Positions 36,413 through 48,561 of a DNA stretch of 64,000 nucleotides are shown here, in pieces. The stretch is taken from contig JPHH03000032.1 of NCBI GenBank assembly GCA_000750105.3, positions 301,729 to 365,728 on the forward strand, given 5' to 3'. The stretch comes from Tolypocladium sp. Sup5 PDA-1. Taxonomy: Eukaryota; Ascomycota; Sordariomycetes; Hypocreales; Ophiocordycipitaceae. Below the pieces are notes generated by a model that searched no databases, was not told the origin of the DNA, and saw nothing but the letters and a program-made list of their open reading frames with translations. Positions within the stretch are counted from its first letter, which is position 1; the number at the start of each line of letters is the position of its first letter. A program made the position numbers and the translations under genes.

Positions 36413-39400
36413 CTAGTAACCGTAGCCGGTGGGTTGCGGTGCAAAGCCGTTGGTCTGGCCGTACGGGGCAGGCGATGCGGCTCCCATGTTGCCGCCAGGT
36501 GCAGCGGTAATCATGAGCCGGCCGCCACCGAGAATAGGCGTGTTGTCCTCGGTCTTTTCCTGATCCTTCTCCCTGGCCTTGCGGGCCTCGTTGTCGGCCT
36601 TGAGGAGCGCAATCTCCCTGGTCTGCTGCGCCAGCATGTTGATCATGTAAGGCATGCTGAAGTCGGTGAGACCATGGCGCCACGACAGCTCCAGGACGAG
36701 GTCCGGTCGGATGAGCTCGTTGCAGGCGTAGAGCATTCCGGTGTAGCATTCACGGTGTCCAATGTCGACAAACTGAATCTGGGTTAGCTTCACGTCGTGA
36801 GATGTGCCTTGGTGTGGAAAACTTACGTAGCGAAGGAGATCCTCGACGATATCGGTCTTACCCGATGTAGCCGCGGTCTCAATGGCATCCTTGAAGAGCT
36901 TGTCCTGCTTGGACAGGGCAATCGACTTCTCCCACCGCTTGTTCTTGCGGTAGATGTTGGCCGCAATCTGGCGGAAGAAGATGAGGTCGTGCTTCTCCAG
37001 ACGGCCGGCCAGCTCGACCGCGTCGTAGTTGTCGTGGTTCTGGACAGAGTCCCGGAGGGTCTTGTAGTCCTCCTCCTCGATGAGGAGGTCGTTGACGGCC
37101 TCGTTGACGATGCGCTTGTTCTGCGACTGCACGTTGAGGAGGAAGGGCTTGATGAGCGGCAGGCTGTCGTTCTTCTGGAACATCTTGACGACGCGGTTGA
37201 CGTCGATGCGAGCCGTCAGAGCAGCGAGCAGGTCCGTCAGCAAGGAGGGGTGCTGCTCGACATAGAACTTGATGCCTCGGTAGTAGATCTCCAGGTTGGC
37301 AACCTTGACCAAAATCTCCTTGAACTGCTGGTGCTCCCAAGAGTTCTCGGGCCGCTCGATGACGGCGAGGGCAGCATTGTCAAACTCATCATAGTGGCAG
37401 TAGCAGAAGACCAGCTCAGGCCACAAGTTGGCTTCCTCGCAAGCGCGGATCATCTTGGGCATGTTCATTCTGGACCAGAAGAGCTTGATGTGCTCCATGA
37501 GACGCTCAGGGTGGTACCTGGAGAGGGCAATACCCAGCTCCGTGAACATGCCCATGTGGGCACGCTCGAGGCCAAGGCCTTGCTCGAGCAGGCTGATGAG
37601 CTCATCAAAGTAGCCATTGCGCTCGTACTCCTTGACGAGGGTCAGAAGTTGCTCGGCATCAACAATCAGGTTCAGGCCGCAGATCTGAGCCAGGCGGAAC
37701 TCCTTCTTCTCAACGCAGGCCTCGTGGACTTGCTTCCAGACCTTGATGTTGTTGGCCTTTCGCGCGCAGTCAACGGCGGCTTGGTAGTCGCCGAGGTGCA
37801 CAAGAGTGGTGGCAAGCTTGGCCCAGTTGGAGATGCTGCTGTAGAAGATCTTAGAAGCCTCGAACAGACCCTCCTCGTAGGCCTTGTCACCAGACTCCTC
37901 AATGTTGGCAACGTTGGTGGCGTGCAGGAATTCCTCGAGCTCAGGGAGCTGGTCCAGGCGAGCGTAGCAGAATGCCAAGGCGGTGTCGATGGCGGGCTCA
38001 CGCAGCGTCTTGCGAGCCATGCGCAGGTACTTGACGAGGTCCTCGTTCTTCCCGGCATGGGTGGCAATCTCGATCACCTCGGGGTAGTTCTTGGGATCAT
38101 CAGCCTTGATGTAAGATTCAATGGCGTCAGACACTCGGAGACCATCCAGCTGAGCCTTGGCGACCTTGCTCCAGACGTCCGGGAGGTCAACTTCCTCGGC
38201 GTATGCTTGGGAGCGGTCGATGCTAACGACGTGTTCGACAAGAACGTTGACGGCGGCCGTCTTGTTATCGGCCTTCTTGTAGATCTCGAAAGCTTCTTCA
38301 AACAGGCCCACGTCGATACAGGAAGTGGCAATCTCATCGGCGTTGTATCCCTCCAGCTTGTGGATGTAGTCCATCACACGCGCCTTGTCTGCCTTGGCAG
38401 CGGTGAACAGGAGCAGGTTCTGCAGGTTCTGGTTATCACTGAAGGGTGACGGCTCCAGGACAATCTTCTCGAGGAGCTCAATAAGCTCCAACGGCAAGTC
38501 ATTCTCAAGGAAGGCCGAGACAGCAACGGAGACCTTGGCAGGGTCGGTGGACTCGGGAACAGCCGTGGCGTTGACCTGATCCACAACCGAGCGGCGGTGA
38601 ATGTTGTTCTCGCTGAGAACAAATCGCCAAAGCTCGGCATCGGATCGCTCCAACAGATATCGAGCCTGCGCGCGGTACATGGCGTTCTCGTTGGTGATGT
38701 TTACCAGCTCCAAGTCGTTCTGGCCTTTGGAGTAGGCAATGTAGGCCAGGTTGGGGTCGCGCTTCTCGCAGTACTTGCCCACAGTCAGGGTGTCATACTG
38801 GTCGTTCTCCTTGAGGAACTTTTCCGGGTTGTTGTTGGAGTCGATGTAGATCTTGGCAAGCGCATTGTACACGGCCTGCTGCTGGTTACCGGCCTGAAGG
38901 GTGGCCTCCAGGAACGGCAGCAGAAGCTTGAGGCGGTTTCGGGACTCGACTTCGGAGACCAGGTCGTCGATGCTGATCTCGTTGGCGTTGACAGTACCCA
39001 GCAGCTGCTTGATGATGTTCTCGTCGCAATCGACGTCAAGCAGCCCACCGATAACGGCAGGCGTCCTAGAAGGGTTGACGCGCTGAACATAGGCCTCGAT
39101 GGCCTGGAACTGCTGGTTCTGGTAGAGGTACAGGATCAAGTCGTGGACAAAGTTGAATCGATCGCACACAATGATGAGGGGAAGCTGCTCGGGCAGTTTC
39201 GCCTCCTTGAGGAAGTTCTTGACCTTTTCGGGGTTGTAGCTATTGCTGTCTCGGCAAATGCGCTCCACTTCGTTGAGCTGGTTCGACTTGGTGGCAGCCT
39301 CGATGTACTTGAAGTGCACATCAGGGTCCTCGGAAAGATTGACAATGCTGCCGAGGTAGTAGAAGAGGCCCTCGGACGTCTTGTACTTCTCAAACAGATC

Positions 39401-41636
39401 GATGAGACGAACCGGGCCAAGGAGCTCAGAGTACTTGGTCGCAATGTTGACGACAGACTGCAGGTTTTGGCGAATGTTGCTCTTCATCATGGCATCGAGG
39501 CAATCCAGAGACTGCTCCACAGACAACTTGCCAAAGAAGGCGGTCAACCACTCAGGGTTGTAGTTGGGGCTGCCGGGAATGTTGATGATGACGCGCTTGA
39601 TGGCCTCGGGGTCTTCATACAGCTCGAGGGCCTTCTGAGACAGGCCGGCTTGCTCGCAGAGCTGGGCAATCCGAGGCTTGTCAAAGTGCGTGAACATGTC
39701 GTTACCGAGGATAGCCTCGGCCACCTGGGGCGCGTGCATCAGGTTCATCTCGAGCAGGCGAGTCTGTAGGCGAGCGTGTTCCGGCTTGTTCTCCTTGAGC
39801 GCGTCAAGCAGGAAAGCAGTGGCCTGCTGGATCATGCCTTGCGACTGGAAAATGTCGCAGACACGCTCAAAGTCGACCAACGGGCCCTGCTCGCTATTGG
39901 CCAGGGCGGTAGCGAACTCGGCGCCCTTCTCAGGGTTCATGCGGATGATGTGCTGCAGGAGCTGGATGTAGTCGGGTTGGTAGCCGGTCTGGGCCGAGTA
40001 CGGCAGGATCTTGTCAAACTGCCCGGTCTCGGCGAAGCCAGCGACGACTTTTTGAGGCACGTTGGCCTTGAGGTAGATGGTGAGGGCCATGTTGACATCG
40101 TACGGCCGCACCATGTCGCCCAGCTGCTCTGAGCAATCCAGCTTGCCCTCCTTGAGCCACTTCTCCAGCAGGTGCTTTCGGTTCTGCTGGAGAACGGGCT
40201 GGGCGAGCTCGATGGTTTCGTGTCGGTTCAGCACACCCTTGTCGAGAAGCATGCCAAAGTACTGCAGAGTAAAGGCCATCTGACCTGGCTGCGCAGGGAG
40301 TCGCTTGAACTTCTCGATCGTCTCGGCGGTTCGGAGGAAGCCCCGCGGGGAGTTGGCGGCAATCTTGGCGGCTTCCATGTAGTTGCCAGAGTTGAAAAGC
40401 TGGTCGAACTGCTTCGCATAAAGGTTGTCCGCACCAGGCAGTCCAGCTCTCGAGGCCAGCTTGATGGCAATCTCTGTGTTGGCGGGGTTCTCGAGGAGGT
40501 AGGGGATGATGGCCGAGTCGTCGACGGTGACAAAGAGCACTTGGCCCTTGCGGTTGATACCCACAAGGCCAGAAGAGTCGCTGTCGGCGCAGCTGGTGAA
40601 GATCGTCTCGCTCGAGATCCGGTTCATGAAGATGAGAGTGCCGGTCTCGAGGTCGTACAGATGAATGAAGCCGTACTTGGTGACCATGAAGATGACTCCG
40701 TACTTTTGCGAGATTTGCAGCGCCACGGGGAAGTCGTTGGTCGCCTCGGGAGGGAAGAAGATGTCGACGGCCTTTTTAGGGAACGGCGGGTTCGACTCGG
40801 CATGGTCGACCTCGACGACGTGGAGCTTGGCGCCAGTGGCGGTTCGCACGGCGAAACTGAAGAGCCTGGTGTCCTGGGGGGCAGCCTCCAGTCTCAGGGA
40901 GCCGAAAGCAGCGGCATGGCCCTCGATGGCTTGACTAATGCCACGGTCCTTGGAGTACAGCTGCATGGCTCCGACGACGCGGCCGCCCTGGGAGGAGATG
41001 CCGACGACGACCATCCACTTGCCGTCCTCGTTGGCGCGGTAGTTGATGATTTGGCAGCCCTAGTACAAATGTCAGACGGGCTAGGTCGCGAAGGGGGGAA
41101 ACAGAGCGAGGCGTACGTTCAAGTTGGCATTGCGCTCAAAGACCTTGGAAGGCGCGTCCTGGGCGGAGTCATACACGTCCCAGTGGTAGACACTGGTGGT
41201 GGTGACGAGACCAAGGGTGGATTCGCTGATCCACCGCCAGAACTGGACGTCCTCGTTCATTGTGCACGACTTGAGCTTCTTCTTCTGCTCGAGGTCGAAG
41301 ATCTGCAGCGTCCGGGACTGGGCCTTGAGGGCGATAACCTGCCGATTCCAGTGCATGATGGCACTGTCGGCCTTGATGGGCCGACGCGTGACATTGTTGC
41401 CATTCTTGAGCTCGACGATGACGACCTCGGGCTGGGCGGCCTCGCTCTTCTTTTCTCGGATGCAGATGTAGGAGTCGGATTCGAGAGTCTGCAGCGTGTC
41501 ACGTCCAGGTTAGTATTTTTGGGTGCTCGGCGCGGTGCAGTCAACTTACGCAGGAGTTGAAGCCAATGGATTGTGTGTCCACCCCGACGTTGGCGAGCTG
41601 CACCAGCTCCTGAAACTTGATGGGCAGAGGCGCCAT
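36413..41636 (-). CDS. CHC1: Clathrin heavy chain
   Basis: Triskelion heavy chain that coats vesicles at the trans-Golgi, endosomes and plasma membrane. Four exons, 41636-41550, 41488-41117, 41059-36827 and 36772-36413, give 1683 residues, the family length. The N-terminal beta-propeller begins MAPLPIKFQELVQL; it is followed by linker and seven CHCR/CLH repeats, with blocks such as NPEKGAEFA and DPNLAYIAY. The C-terminal hub and trimerisation part contains RYFVDIGHRECY, split by the last intron, and the protein ends in a Gly/Pro/Gln-rich tail GQTNGFAPQPTGYGY that may be an Hsc70-uncoating site equivalent. The last intron is 54 bp, a multiple of three and stop-free; it is called an intron because it interrupts that invariant block and has a GTAAGT donor and CTAAC branch word. 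Confidence 0.97.
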
Positions 41637-43079
41637 GGCGCCGGTAATGTGCCTGCTATTTCAGGAGGCACGAGCCGTGGATGGAGGTGATGCTCCTAGG
41701 GAGTGGCGCGAGCGGAAACGTCGCGAATCAGCAGATCGTGGTCGGTTGTCGATTGTCGACGACGGTGCTCAAGGTGGGCTTCGCGGGCTTCGTCGTGGGG
41801 AGAACTAGGCGGAAGCTTCCATGCGCCGTGCGGCACGGGCGGAAACGAAGGCGCGGCGAATCAAGGGGGAAAACGCAGGGCAAAGGATCGAGAGAAGGGA
41901 GACAAGGCGTGCGGCAGAGAATCGCGTCCGTCAACTGCTGATGGCAAGCAGTCGGCGTCGTCGGGGACGGTGATGGTTTGTTTGTGAGGTTTAAGGAGGC
42001 AGGTCAGGCAAGCAAGCCTCCTTTCAGGCTACGTATCTGTTCGTTTCGCGACCTGCAGCTGCGTGGGAGCGAAGCTGCTGCACCAATCCGGTGGCGCGGC
42101 GCGGGGATCAAAGAAGTTCCGCTCCACAGCGGGGACGTGCCCGCCGGGGCTGCGCGACTCATGGCACGTGCGCGTCATCCGGCGCTGTCAGGGGCTGGGG
42201 CCTGGGGCTGGCTGAGGCCGCTGAGCACAGCTGGAATAGGCGCCCGACCAAATACAGCAGGAAGCTCGTTTGAGGCACAGGCGCAGCCAATGGCTGGAAT
42301 TCCAGTTTTCCTTTGTCTACGAAGTACGAAGGACAAACAAAGTAGTCCGTATCTCGAGACTGGACAAGAAGATGGTGCGCGATGAAACAAGAGGTAAACC
42401 GGGCCATCGCCAAACACCCGCCAAGACACCTCAAGTAGATAGATACCCGATACTGTACGAAGTACTTCGTACACCCTGACAAAGAGACAATCACAACGAC
42501 GAAAGGGTCCCCCTAACCAAGTTAATTGATTCAGCCACTGTTATTATTGTTATTCTTCATCCAGTGGTTACGAATACTTCGTACGCATCCCCGTGCGGCA
42601 CCTTGGTCCATCTTCAATCAAATGCATTCTTCACTCATCGACGACAAACGCCGCACTCACCCGTTATGTGGGGGCCATTGTAGTGGAAGAAGCAAAAAGA
42701 AACAACTGCGTCACAGCAAGAAGTGGCCGCGACCATTTTGAAGTCAATGTATGTATTGCAGTTCGAGCTCTGTCTCGGAGGCGCCGGTGCACCAGCTCCA
42801 GGCCTACCGAATGCGACGATGCGACCAATTGCAACACCTGGGCAAATGACCCAATGATTGCATCAGCCATCAGCCATCAGCCATCGGACAAATTCTTCCT
42901 CCCAAAGACTCAGTCGACCGCCTGAGAGAAGGGATTTATAAGCCAGCCTGTCGCCCCAACAGCCACTCGTCAGGTCTCTGGACGTTGAATACTACGTTTA
43001 ATACTTCGCCTCGCCGTCGCCGAGATGTCTTGCTAACCCGATCCCCCTCGCCCAAAACATCAACAAGACTGCAAGCAAC
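41637..43079. other. Divergent intergenic region clathrin / SNG1-like gene
   Basis: About 1.4 kb with both promoters. It holds a perfect 18-bp palindrome at 42455-42472 and more TACGAAGTA-type words at 42317 and 42575. Near 42866-42884 there are three tandem CATCAGC words. No credible open frame. Confidence 0.65.
42455..42472. repeat. 18-bp perfect palindrome GTACGAAGTACTTCGTAC
   Basis: Reads the same on both strands. It is the TTC variant of the palindrome at 383-398. Two further half-copies lie within about 140 bp. Confidence 0.75.
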
Positions 43080-44639
43080 ATGCCATCTTCAATCGTGCGC
43101 AGATTCTACCCTCGCGCGTGCGACAACAGGCTGCCCGTATCCCATCCAGAGATCAGGGTGAATCGGGTCAAGTTCTTCAAAGCAGCCTTGCTGAACTTCG
43201 TCCTACTTCTATTGTTGTTTCTGGGCCTTTTCTGCTACATGTTTGGATCCTTGTTTCAGCAAGAAGATCGCGCTCATAATCTGCAAATACTGTGGGTTGA
43301 TTACGATGGCGGCATCATTGGTGATGCCGTGCGCAACGCGTACAAGTCCTTACAGTCGAACGGCTTTCCCACTCTGGTTGAGCGGCCGGCGTCGGAATTT
43401 CCATCCATAAGCGACCTGAGGGAAGCTGTTTGTAACACCGACTACTGGGCCGCCTTGTACACATTTCCCGGGTCCTCCAAGAGTCTTGGTCTTGCCATCT
43501 CCGGCTCAACCGCCTCACACTACAACCCATCAAACATACTCGCTTACATCTGGAACGAGGCCAGATATCCTACTACCATGGACAGCCTCATCTCCGGCAG
43601 CCTTCACACCCTCTCTGATGGCGCCCGTGTCGCCCTCACAGCTCTCAATGGCACGTCCGCCTTCTCCACGATCCCACCCAACAACCCTGCCGCCATATCT
43701 GCCTTCACTAACCCCTGGACTCTGTCATCCTTCAACATCCAGCCAACAACTCAGGGCACTCGCGCAGTCTACAACACAATAGTCATTGTGTTGGTTCTAA
43801 TTCAGGACTTCTTCTATCTTGGCGCCATCAATGGGCTCTACGTCCAGTTCAAAATCTACACACGGATATCGCCCACGCGCATCATTCTCGTCCGCGATGT
43901 CCTCTCCAGCATGTTCACCATGGTTGGGTCCCTACTGATTACTTGTGCCCTCTGGGCGTTTAAAGCGCACTGGAACGTGTCTGGCACGCAATTTGCCCTC
44001 AACTGGCTGGCTCTATGGCTTTTCGCCCATGCAAACTTTCTCACACTCGACGTCTTTACTATCTGGATACCGCCGCAGTACATTTCCATGGCCCTCATTA
44101 GCTGGGTCGTGCTCAACGTCACTTCAATCATATCTCCATTCGACCTATCATCTCCATTTTATCGCTGGGCTTACGCCCTGCCGGCGCACGCACTTTACGA
44201 GGTGCTCACAGACATCTGGTCCAGTGGTTGCAACCCACACTTATACTACGCACTCCCAGTCCTGGTCGCCTACGAGATAAGCGGGCTTTTCTGGACCAGC
44301 CTAGGCGCTTACAAGCGCTGTCATTACGCCGTCCTCACAGAGGAAGCCACCCAGGAGGCGATGCGGATGCGCGTGGAGGCGGCGCTCAAGCTCGAACGCG
44401 AGCACGATAGGCGTTTGGTACAGGAAAGTAAGGAGAAGATCGCACGAACAGACGAAACCGGAGAACCTTCCCGCGCAGACAAAATTGCCGAGGACAGGGA
44501 GGGAGAGGAAGAAGACAGGGAGCAGGCAGAGAGAGACCTTGAAGAGCTGGGTAGTGAAATTGAAAGGATGGAGACACGGGCAACTCGGATGGCAAATTTC
44601 GGGCCGAGTTTTCATCTTGTGGGTGCGGAAAGGGAGTAG
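43080..44639 (+). CDS. SNG1/DUF3533 family membrane protein
   Basis: Single exon, 519 residues. The N-terminus is cytosolic, then one membrane helix at about residues 33-58, a large loop (about 60-235) with the family motif LQILWVDYDGG and N-glycosylation sequons, and a C-terminal bundle of five or six helices (about 235-420) with typical VYNTIVIVLVLIQDFF and LWLFAHANFLTLDV blocks. This is the fold of the ABC-2-type/DUF3533 family that includes yeast Sng1, linked to resistance to nitrosoguanidine and other drugs. After residue 420 follows a long charged, coiled-coil-prone tail (EREHDRRLVQESKEK and EEEDREQAERDLEEL), longer than I expect for Sng1. Transport activity is inferred. The gene converges on the M43 metalloprotease. 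Confidence 0.88.
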   Translation: MPSSIVRRFYPRACDNRLPVSHPEIRVNRVKFFKAALLNFVLLLLLFLGLFCYMFGSLFQQEDRAHNLQILWVDYDGGIIGDAVRNAYKSLQSNGFPTLVERPASEFPSISDLREAVCNTDYWAALYTFPGSSKSLGLAISGSTASHYNPSNILAYIWNEARYPTTMDSLISGSLHTLSDGARVALTALNGTSAFSTIPPNNPAAISAFTNPWTLSSFNIQPTTQGTRAVYNTIVIVLVLIQDFFYLGAINGLYVQFKIYTRISPTRIILVRDVLSSMFTMVGSLLITCALWAFKAHWNVSGTQFALNWLALWLFAHANFLTLDVFTIWIPPQYISMALISWVVLNVTSIISPFDLSSPFYRWAYALPAHALYEVLTDIWSSGCNPHLYYALPVLVAYEISGLFWTSLGAYKRCHYAVLTEEATQEAMRMRVEAALKLEREHDRRLVQESKEKIARTDETGEPSRADKIAEDREGEEEDREQAERDLEELGSEIERMETRATRMANFGPSFHLVGAERE

Positions 44640-45203
44640 CATTGTGTTGTTCGTGTTTGCTTTATGTCCTGAAAGAATATATCCTCATATTCGGCCATAG
44701 CACTCCTCACTGTCGGAGCCCGGTAATGGCGGCGGCACGTCCTGTCCGATTCGGTTGGCACAACGGCGCTTTCTGGACTTATCCTGTAGCGACTCTGCCG
44801 TATTTCCTGCGGATTAGCCGCCAGGAAAGCCGTGAAATCCTCATCCGTCAGAGCGCCCTCGGCAAGTCTGCGCCGCCAACATGACCCGGGTCTAGGACCG
44901 ATCATCAGCCACTGATGTGAGCGAAATACTCTAGTTCAGATCATCCCTCCACGAAATGCATTGCACTTTCCGGCAGCCTTTGTTTCTGGCAGGTGGAGGC
45001 TTGGATTCTATGCAATATACGTATCCAAGTAAAATCCATCCGTCATTCATCATGCGTACGAAGTACCCAACTACCATGAACAGCAGTAACGCTCAACAAC
45101 ACCAACACTCGACAACATGCATCTCCCTCAGTGCCGCGCACCACAAAGTCATGGCAAGCACAGGTACCACCTCCTCTGCCCCCCTCAGGACAAGAGTCGC
45201 TGC
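44640..45203. other. 3' intergenic region between converging genes
   Basis: Mostly non-coding. A 97-residue minus-strand frame at 44612-44905 contains a protein-like stretch but no match I can name; see the rejected list. A TACGAAGTA word is at 45057-45065. Confidence 0.55.
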
Positions 45204-46203
45204 TTATTTGCCGTTACGGTACTGGTTCCACATGCTCTTCATGCGGTTGTTCTGACCATTGGTGAACTCCCAGTAGCAAGAGCTGTCGTCCTCGCATTAG
45301 CACACAATCACATGCCCGTTCTTGCCGTGGCTACGTCAATTACTCATTGCTGAATGGGGAGGGCAAACTTACTCGTAAGAGTAGTCCATGTAGTTATGGA
45401 TGGGGTCCAGACCGGGCCTGTTGGAGCAAGAATTGCGACCCTCGGGGCATCCGTTGGTCGCCGAGGCCTGGGAGGGAGTGTCGTCAACGTAGTCGTTGGG
45501 GCCCTCGCAGCCGCCCTCAAAGGTGTGGATGAGGCCGAACCAGTGGCCGACCTCGTGGGTAGTCGTCTTGCCCTCGTTGTAGCTCCCGATGTTGCCTCCC
45601 GGCATTGACCCCGAGATGATGTCGCAGCCATCCAGGAACCACCAATCCGACCCCTTCGGGGCGTTGCCGGGGTAGTAGCAGACCCCCAGGTTGTTGCCGA
45701 CCTTGGCATGGTAGTACAGGTTAAGGGAGCCGTAGGTACCCTTCTTCAGCTGCTTCTTCATCGCCAGCTGATCCTCGAACTGGGCCCAGCCTGCGTGGAC
45801 GGTCCAATCAGTGCCTTTGAGGGTGAAGCTGATGCCGCTGGGGGCGAAGTTGTCGTTCAACACCTTCATCTGCTTGGCTACGGTGTCTCTCTATGGAACG
45901 CGTTAGCTGCAGCACGGCAAAACCAGGATGTTTCTTCTGAGCACATACGCTCACGAAGCCACCCTTCTCAGAATTGTCGGAGGCAAGAATGTGGATGTAC
46001 GTGTCGACGCGGATGCTCGCAGCGCTGACCATGGACTGCTCGTTGAGGCCGGCCTCCTGGATCGAGAATTGGCGGGACATTTCAACGAGCTCCTCGCTAG
46101 GGGCGGGCACACCGCAGCCGAAGAGCGACGGCTGCGTTCCGAGCGTCGCGGCCATGGCAACAGTGGCCATCAAGCCGGCAGCGAAGACAGACTTGACAGG
46201 CAT
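45204..46203 (-). CDS. Secreted M43 (pappalysin-like) zinc metalloprotease
   Basis: Three exons, 46203-45949, 45890-45373 and 45282-45204, join to 283 residues. A signal peptide (about residues 1-18, ending in AMA) indicates secretion. The metzincin zinc site is His197-Glu198...His201...His207 in HEVGHWFGLIH, followed by the family loop HTFEGGC and the Met-turn NYMDY. The Cys pairs GVCYYPG, DGCD, GGCEGPNDYVDDTP and GCPEGRNSC fit disulfides of the M43B group. The short last exon (DSCYWEFTNGQ...) supplies the C-terminal helix; its acceptor was chosen because the nearer AG breaks the frame. Fungal homologues are extracellular proteases, some linked to hosts; the substrate here is unknown. This is an ordinary protease call, not a toxin call. 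Confidence 0.93.
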
Positions 46204-48015
46204 GATGAATAGAAGCCTGGCAAAGAAGCAGGGAACCCCGTCAAGGTAGGTAGATGGCGAGACTTGAGGAGACGTGAAGAAGATGTTGCTGCTCAAGTCA
46301 ACAAACTTCTTGTTTAAACGGTGACGGTTGGCGAGCCTTTTGTAGCCGAAAGCGAAGCGAGGCGTTTCGACTGCAACACGGCCGTTGCTCCATGATTTCC
46401 GTCACGTTTCTTCCGTCTTCACCAGTCGCCTTCCGTTATCCAAGTCCGTGGCCGTGCCGGGGCCGCCGGGGTCGCCGTGACCACCCAGCGCTCCGGCCGA
46501 CCCTTGAGGTTGCAGATGAATGTCCACCTAACGGATTTGGACCTCCGCCGAGTTCTGCGCCGCGATTCCATCGCCGGGCGCGCGTTGGCCTTGGACATCA
46601 TCGCACAGTCCGCATACTGGCCCCCCAGGAACGCAGAAGCAACGTGTAAGCTGGGGCCGGGACAGACTCATCGCAACTGACCCAACACGCCCGCAGATTC
46701 CGCTCCATCTTGGACAATGCCGCCGAGTTAGGTCACCCGTGGGGTTACATATGTTGGCGACCTTTTGTTTTGAAGTCCTTGTGGCCTTTCTGGAAGTGGA
46801 AACTGACACATGCGATGCCCCCCAATTGGTAGTTGTGCAATGCGGCTTGCGCCATGCCAAACTCCGTCTCCAGGAGCGATCGTAAATCAATTACCGCCTC
46901 GTTCTGGCTGGCGCACCAGGGCTCACGTAGTATTTGGCTTGTGAGGGGAGGCGTCAGATGGCGTCGAGGGCCGAATGGAAAGCTGCGTCCTGTCGAGAAA
47001 CGGAAAAAGATAGACAGCCGATGTTGGACGGCCGACGCGAGGAAGTGGTGGAATGTGAGCTTCGCAACTCTCGAGGACCGCCGTCTTTAAAGGCTCAATT
47101 CGGCACAGCGCGAAGCCCTCGGGGTTCCCTCCCGTCGTTGCCTTTCTCGTAACTTGATGCTTCGAAAATCCTCGATGCCACTGCAATGGGACCAACCTCT
47201 CGGCGAAGTCCGCGTCGCCGTGGGTTATGACATGCCGCCGCGACGCCGCATGCAGTCCCCCGGCCCTCGAATCTTGCCAAGAGGAGGCTTGCGTAGCATT
47301 AGGGGCTGAGTCTTCGCACCCGTGAATAGGCCATCTCCCTTGTGTCACTTGCATATCGTAAGATGCAGACGGAGACTTGTCACTTCTGTATCACTTTCCT
47401 ATCTCAGCTTGCTTGGCGCTAACACCGGAAGGTGCTGATCTTTGGCCTTCAGCCAACACCAGAGAGTACTTTCTCCAAACAGTACTCGTAGGGGTAGGAG
47501 ACGAAAACGCGGGGGAAGACGGTGTTCTTCATTGGTTCTCCGTGTGGCCTCGGACCTTGGCCACGAGGCTCCAGGTATTGACAGGTAGTAGAGGCTGTTG
47601 GCCCGGGCTGAAGTCAAGCATCGAGGAGTGTGTCCTGAGTCCTGACCACCACACCTACGCGACCGTCGATCCATCCCATCCTCGGCATCGGCGCTTTGAG
47701 TCAAGCAAGCCACTCTGGATTCGCTGACTTGGCCCTTTGTCGAAGTCACCCCATGTTGTGTTCCCAATCCATCCGAGGATCATCGCAGTCCAGCCTTGTG
47801 ATATGTCAGGGCACTCGGCCGAGAAGCTTCTCTGAGAAACCATGGTCCCATGCCGAATCTGTTGAATCCATGGGTCGGCGAAAAGCTTTTGATTCCACCC
47901 TAGCGTGTGCGTTGGTCGGACTTGGTCCGTCTCGTTGCAAGACCCAACGAGCAGCTCCCGCCGGTAATTATCGACGGCCCGGTCCGCGCAAGGTACTTGT
48001 ATTTCGAGTTGAGCA
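46204..48015. other. Intergenic, no recognisable gene
   Basis: About 1.8 kb upstream of the metalloprotease. The frames at 46528-46890 minus, 46923-47354 minus and 47655-48110 minus look random in composition and carry no conserved block. No repeat of note. Confidence 0.5.
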
Positions 48016-48561
48016 TCAAGAAAAGTGCTCTCGTTCAAGGTGATGCGTAACCGCTGCCTCGTCTCCCTCAAACGCCTCGCAAACAGGGCACGTAGCCACC
48101 TCTTGCTCAAGGGCTAGACCAGCAACCTCCTCCGGCACGGGTTGAACGTCGCCTCCAAGCGAAGGCATGAAGTCCGCCAGGCTCCTCGCCGGCAGCTCCT
48201 CTGCAAACTCCGTCTCATTCCTCACATCCGTATACCGCGAGCTGAACCCTGAGCTCGGCTTCGCAGGTTCCGCGCTGCCCATGCGCTGCACACGCCCGAC
48301 CTGCCCGTCCCGCAGCCGCACCTTGATGCCGCGGGGGTGGTTCCCGCGCGTCAGGACATCCGCGACCACCCCGGGCGTCTCTTGGCCGGTCGGCTGGTCT
48401 TCCTTGAGCACGATGAAGACGGAGGTGCCGGGCACGACCTGCTGCGTGGTGGGCACGCTGCCGGAGGCTTGCTGGGGCGTGGCGGGTGAGGCGCGAGATG
48501 AGGATGAGCCTGGATTGCCGCGCTGGTTGTTGCGCGGCTGTCGATTGCGTGGTCGATTCAT
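48016..48561 (-). CDS. YwbE (DUF2196) domain protein with C-terminal C2H2 zinc finger
   Basis: Single exon, 181 residues. Residues 1-40 are basic and disordered (RPRNRQPRNNQRGN), which suggests nucleic-acid contact. Residues about 45-95 match the YwbE family: GTSVFIVLKEDQPTG, then GVVADVLTRGNHPRGIKVRLRDGQVGRVQ. The C-terminus carries a zinc-finger pattern with Cys158, Cys161, His173 or His174 and His179, near the UBZ/C2H2 type. Function of YwbE proteins is unknown. The fusion with a zinc finger appears as a single open frame without any break, so it is real and not an assembly effect. Confidence 0.8.
   Translation of the reverse strand: MNRPRNRQPRNNQRGNPGSSSSRASPATPQQASGSVPTTQQVVPGTSVFIVLKEDQPTGQETPGVVADVLTRGNHPRGIKVRLRDGQVGRVQRMGSAEPAKPSSGFSSRYTDVRNETEFAEELPARSLADFMPSLGGDVQPVPEEVAGLALEQEVATCPVCEAFEGDEAAVTHHLEREHFS

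Noticed and set aside
36797..39769. Long plus-strand frames of 550 and 390 residues
   Set aside because: Antisense to clathrin heavy chain, with the composition of mirror frames; the clathrin exons are unambiguous.
44612..44905. A minus-strand frame with a protein-like segment (LAEGALTDEDFTAFLAANP)
   Set aside because: Too short, overlaps the end of the SNG1-like gene, and no family came to mind. It may be the trace of an old gene.
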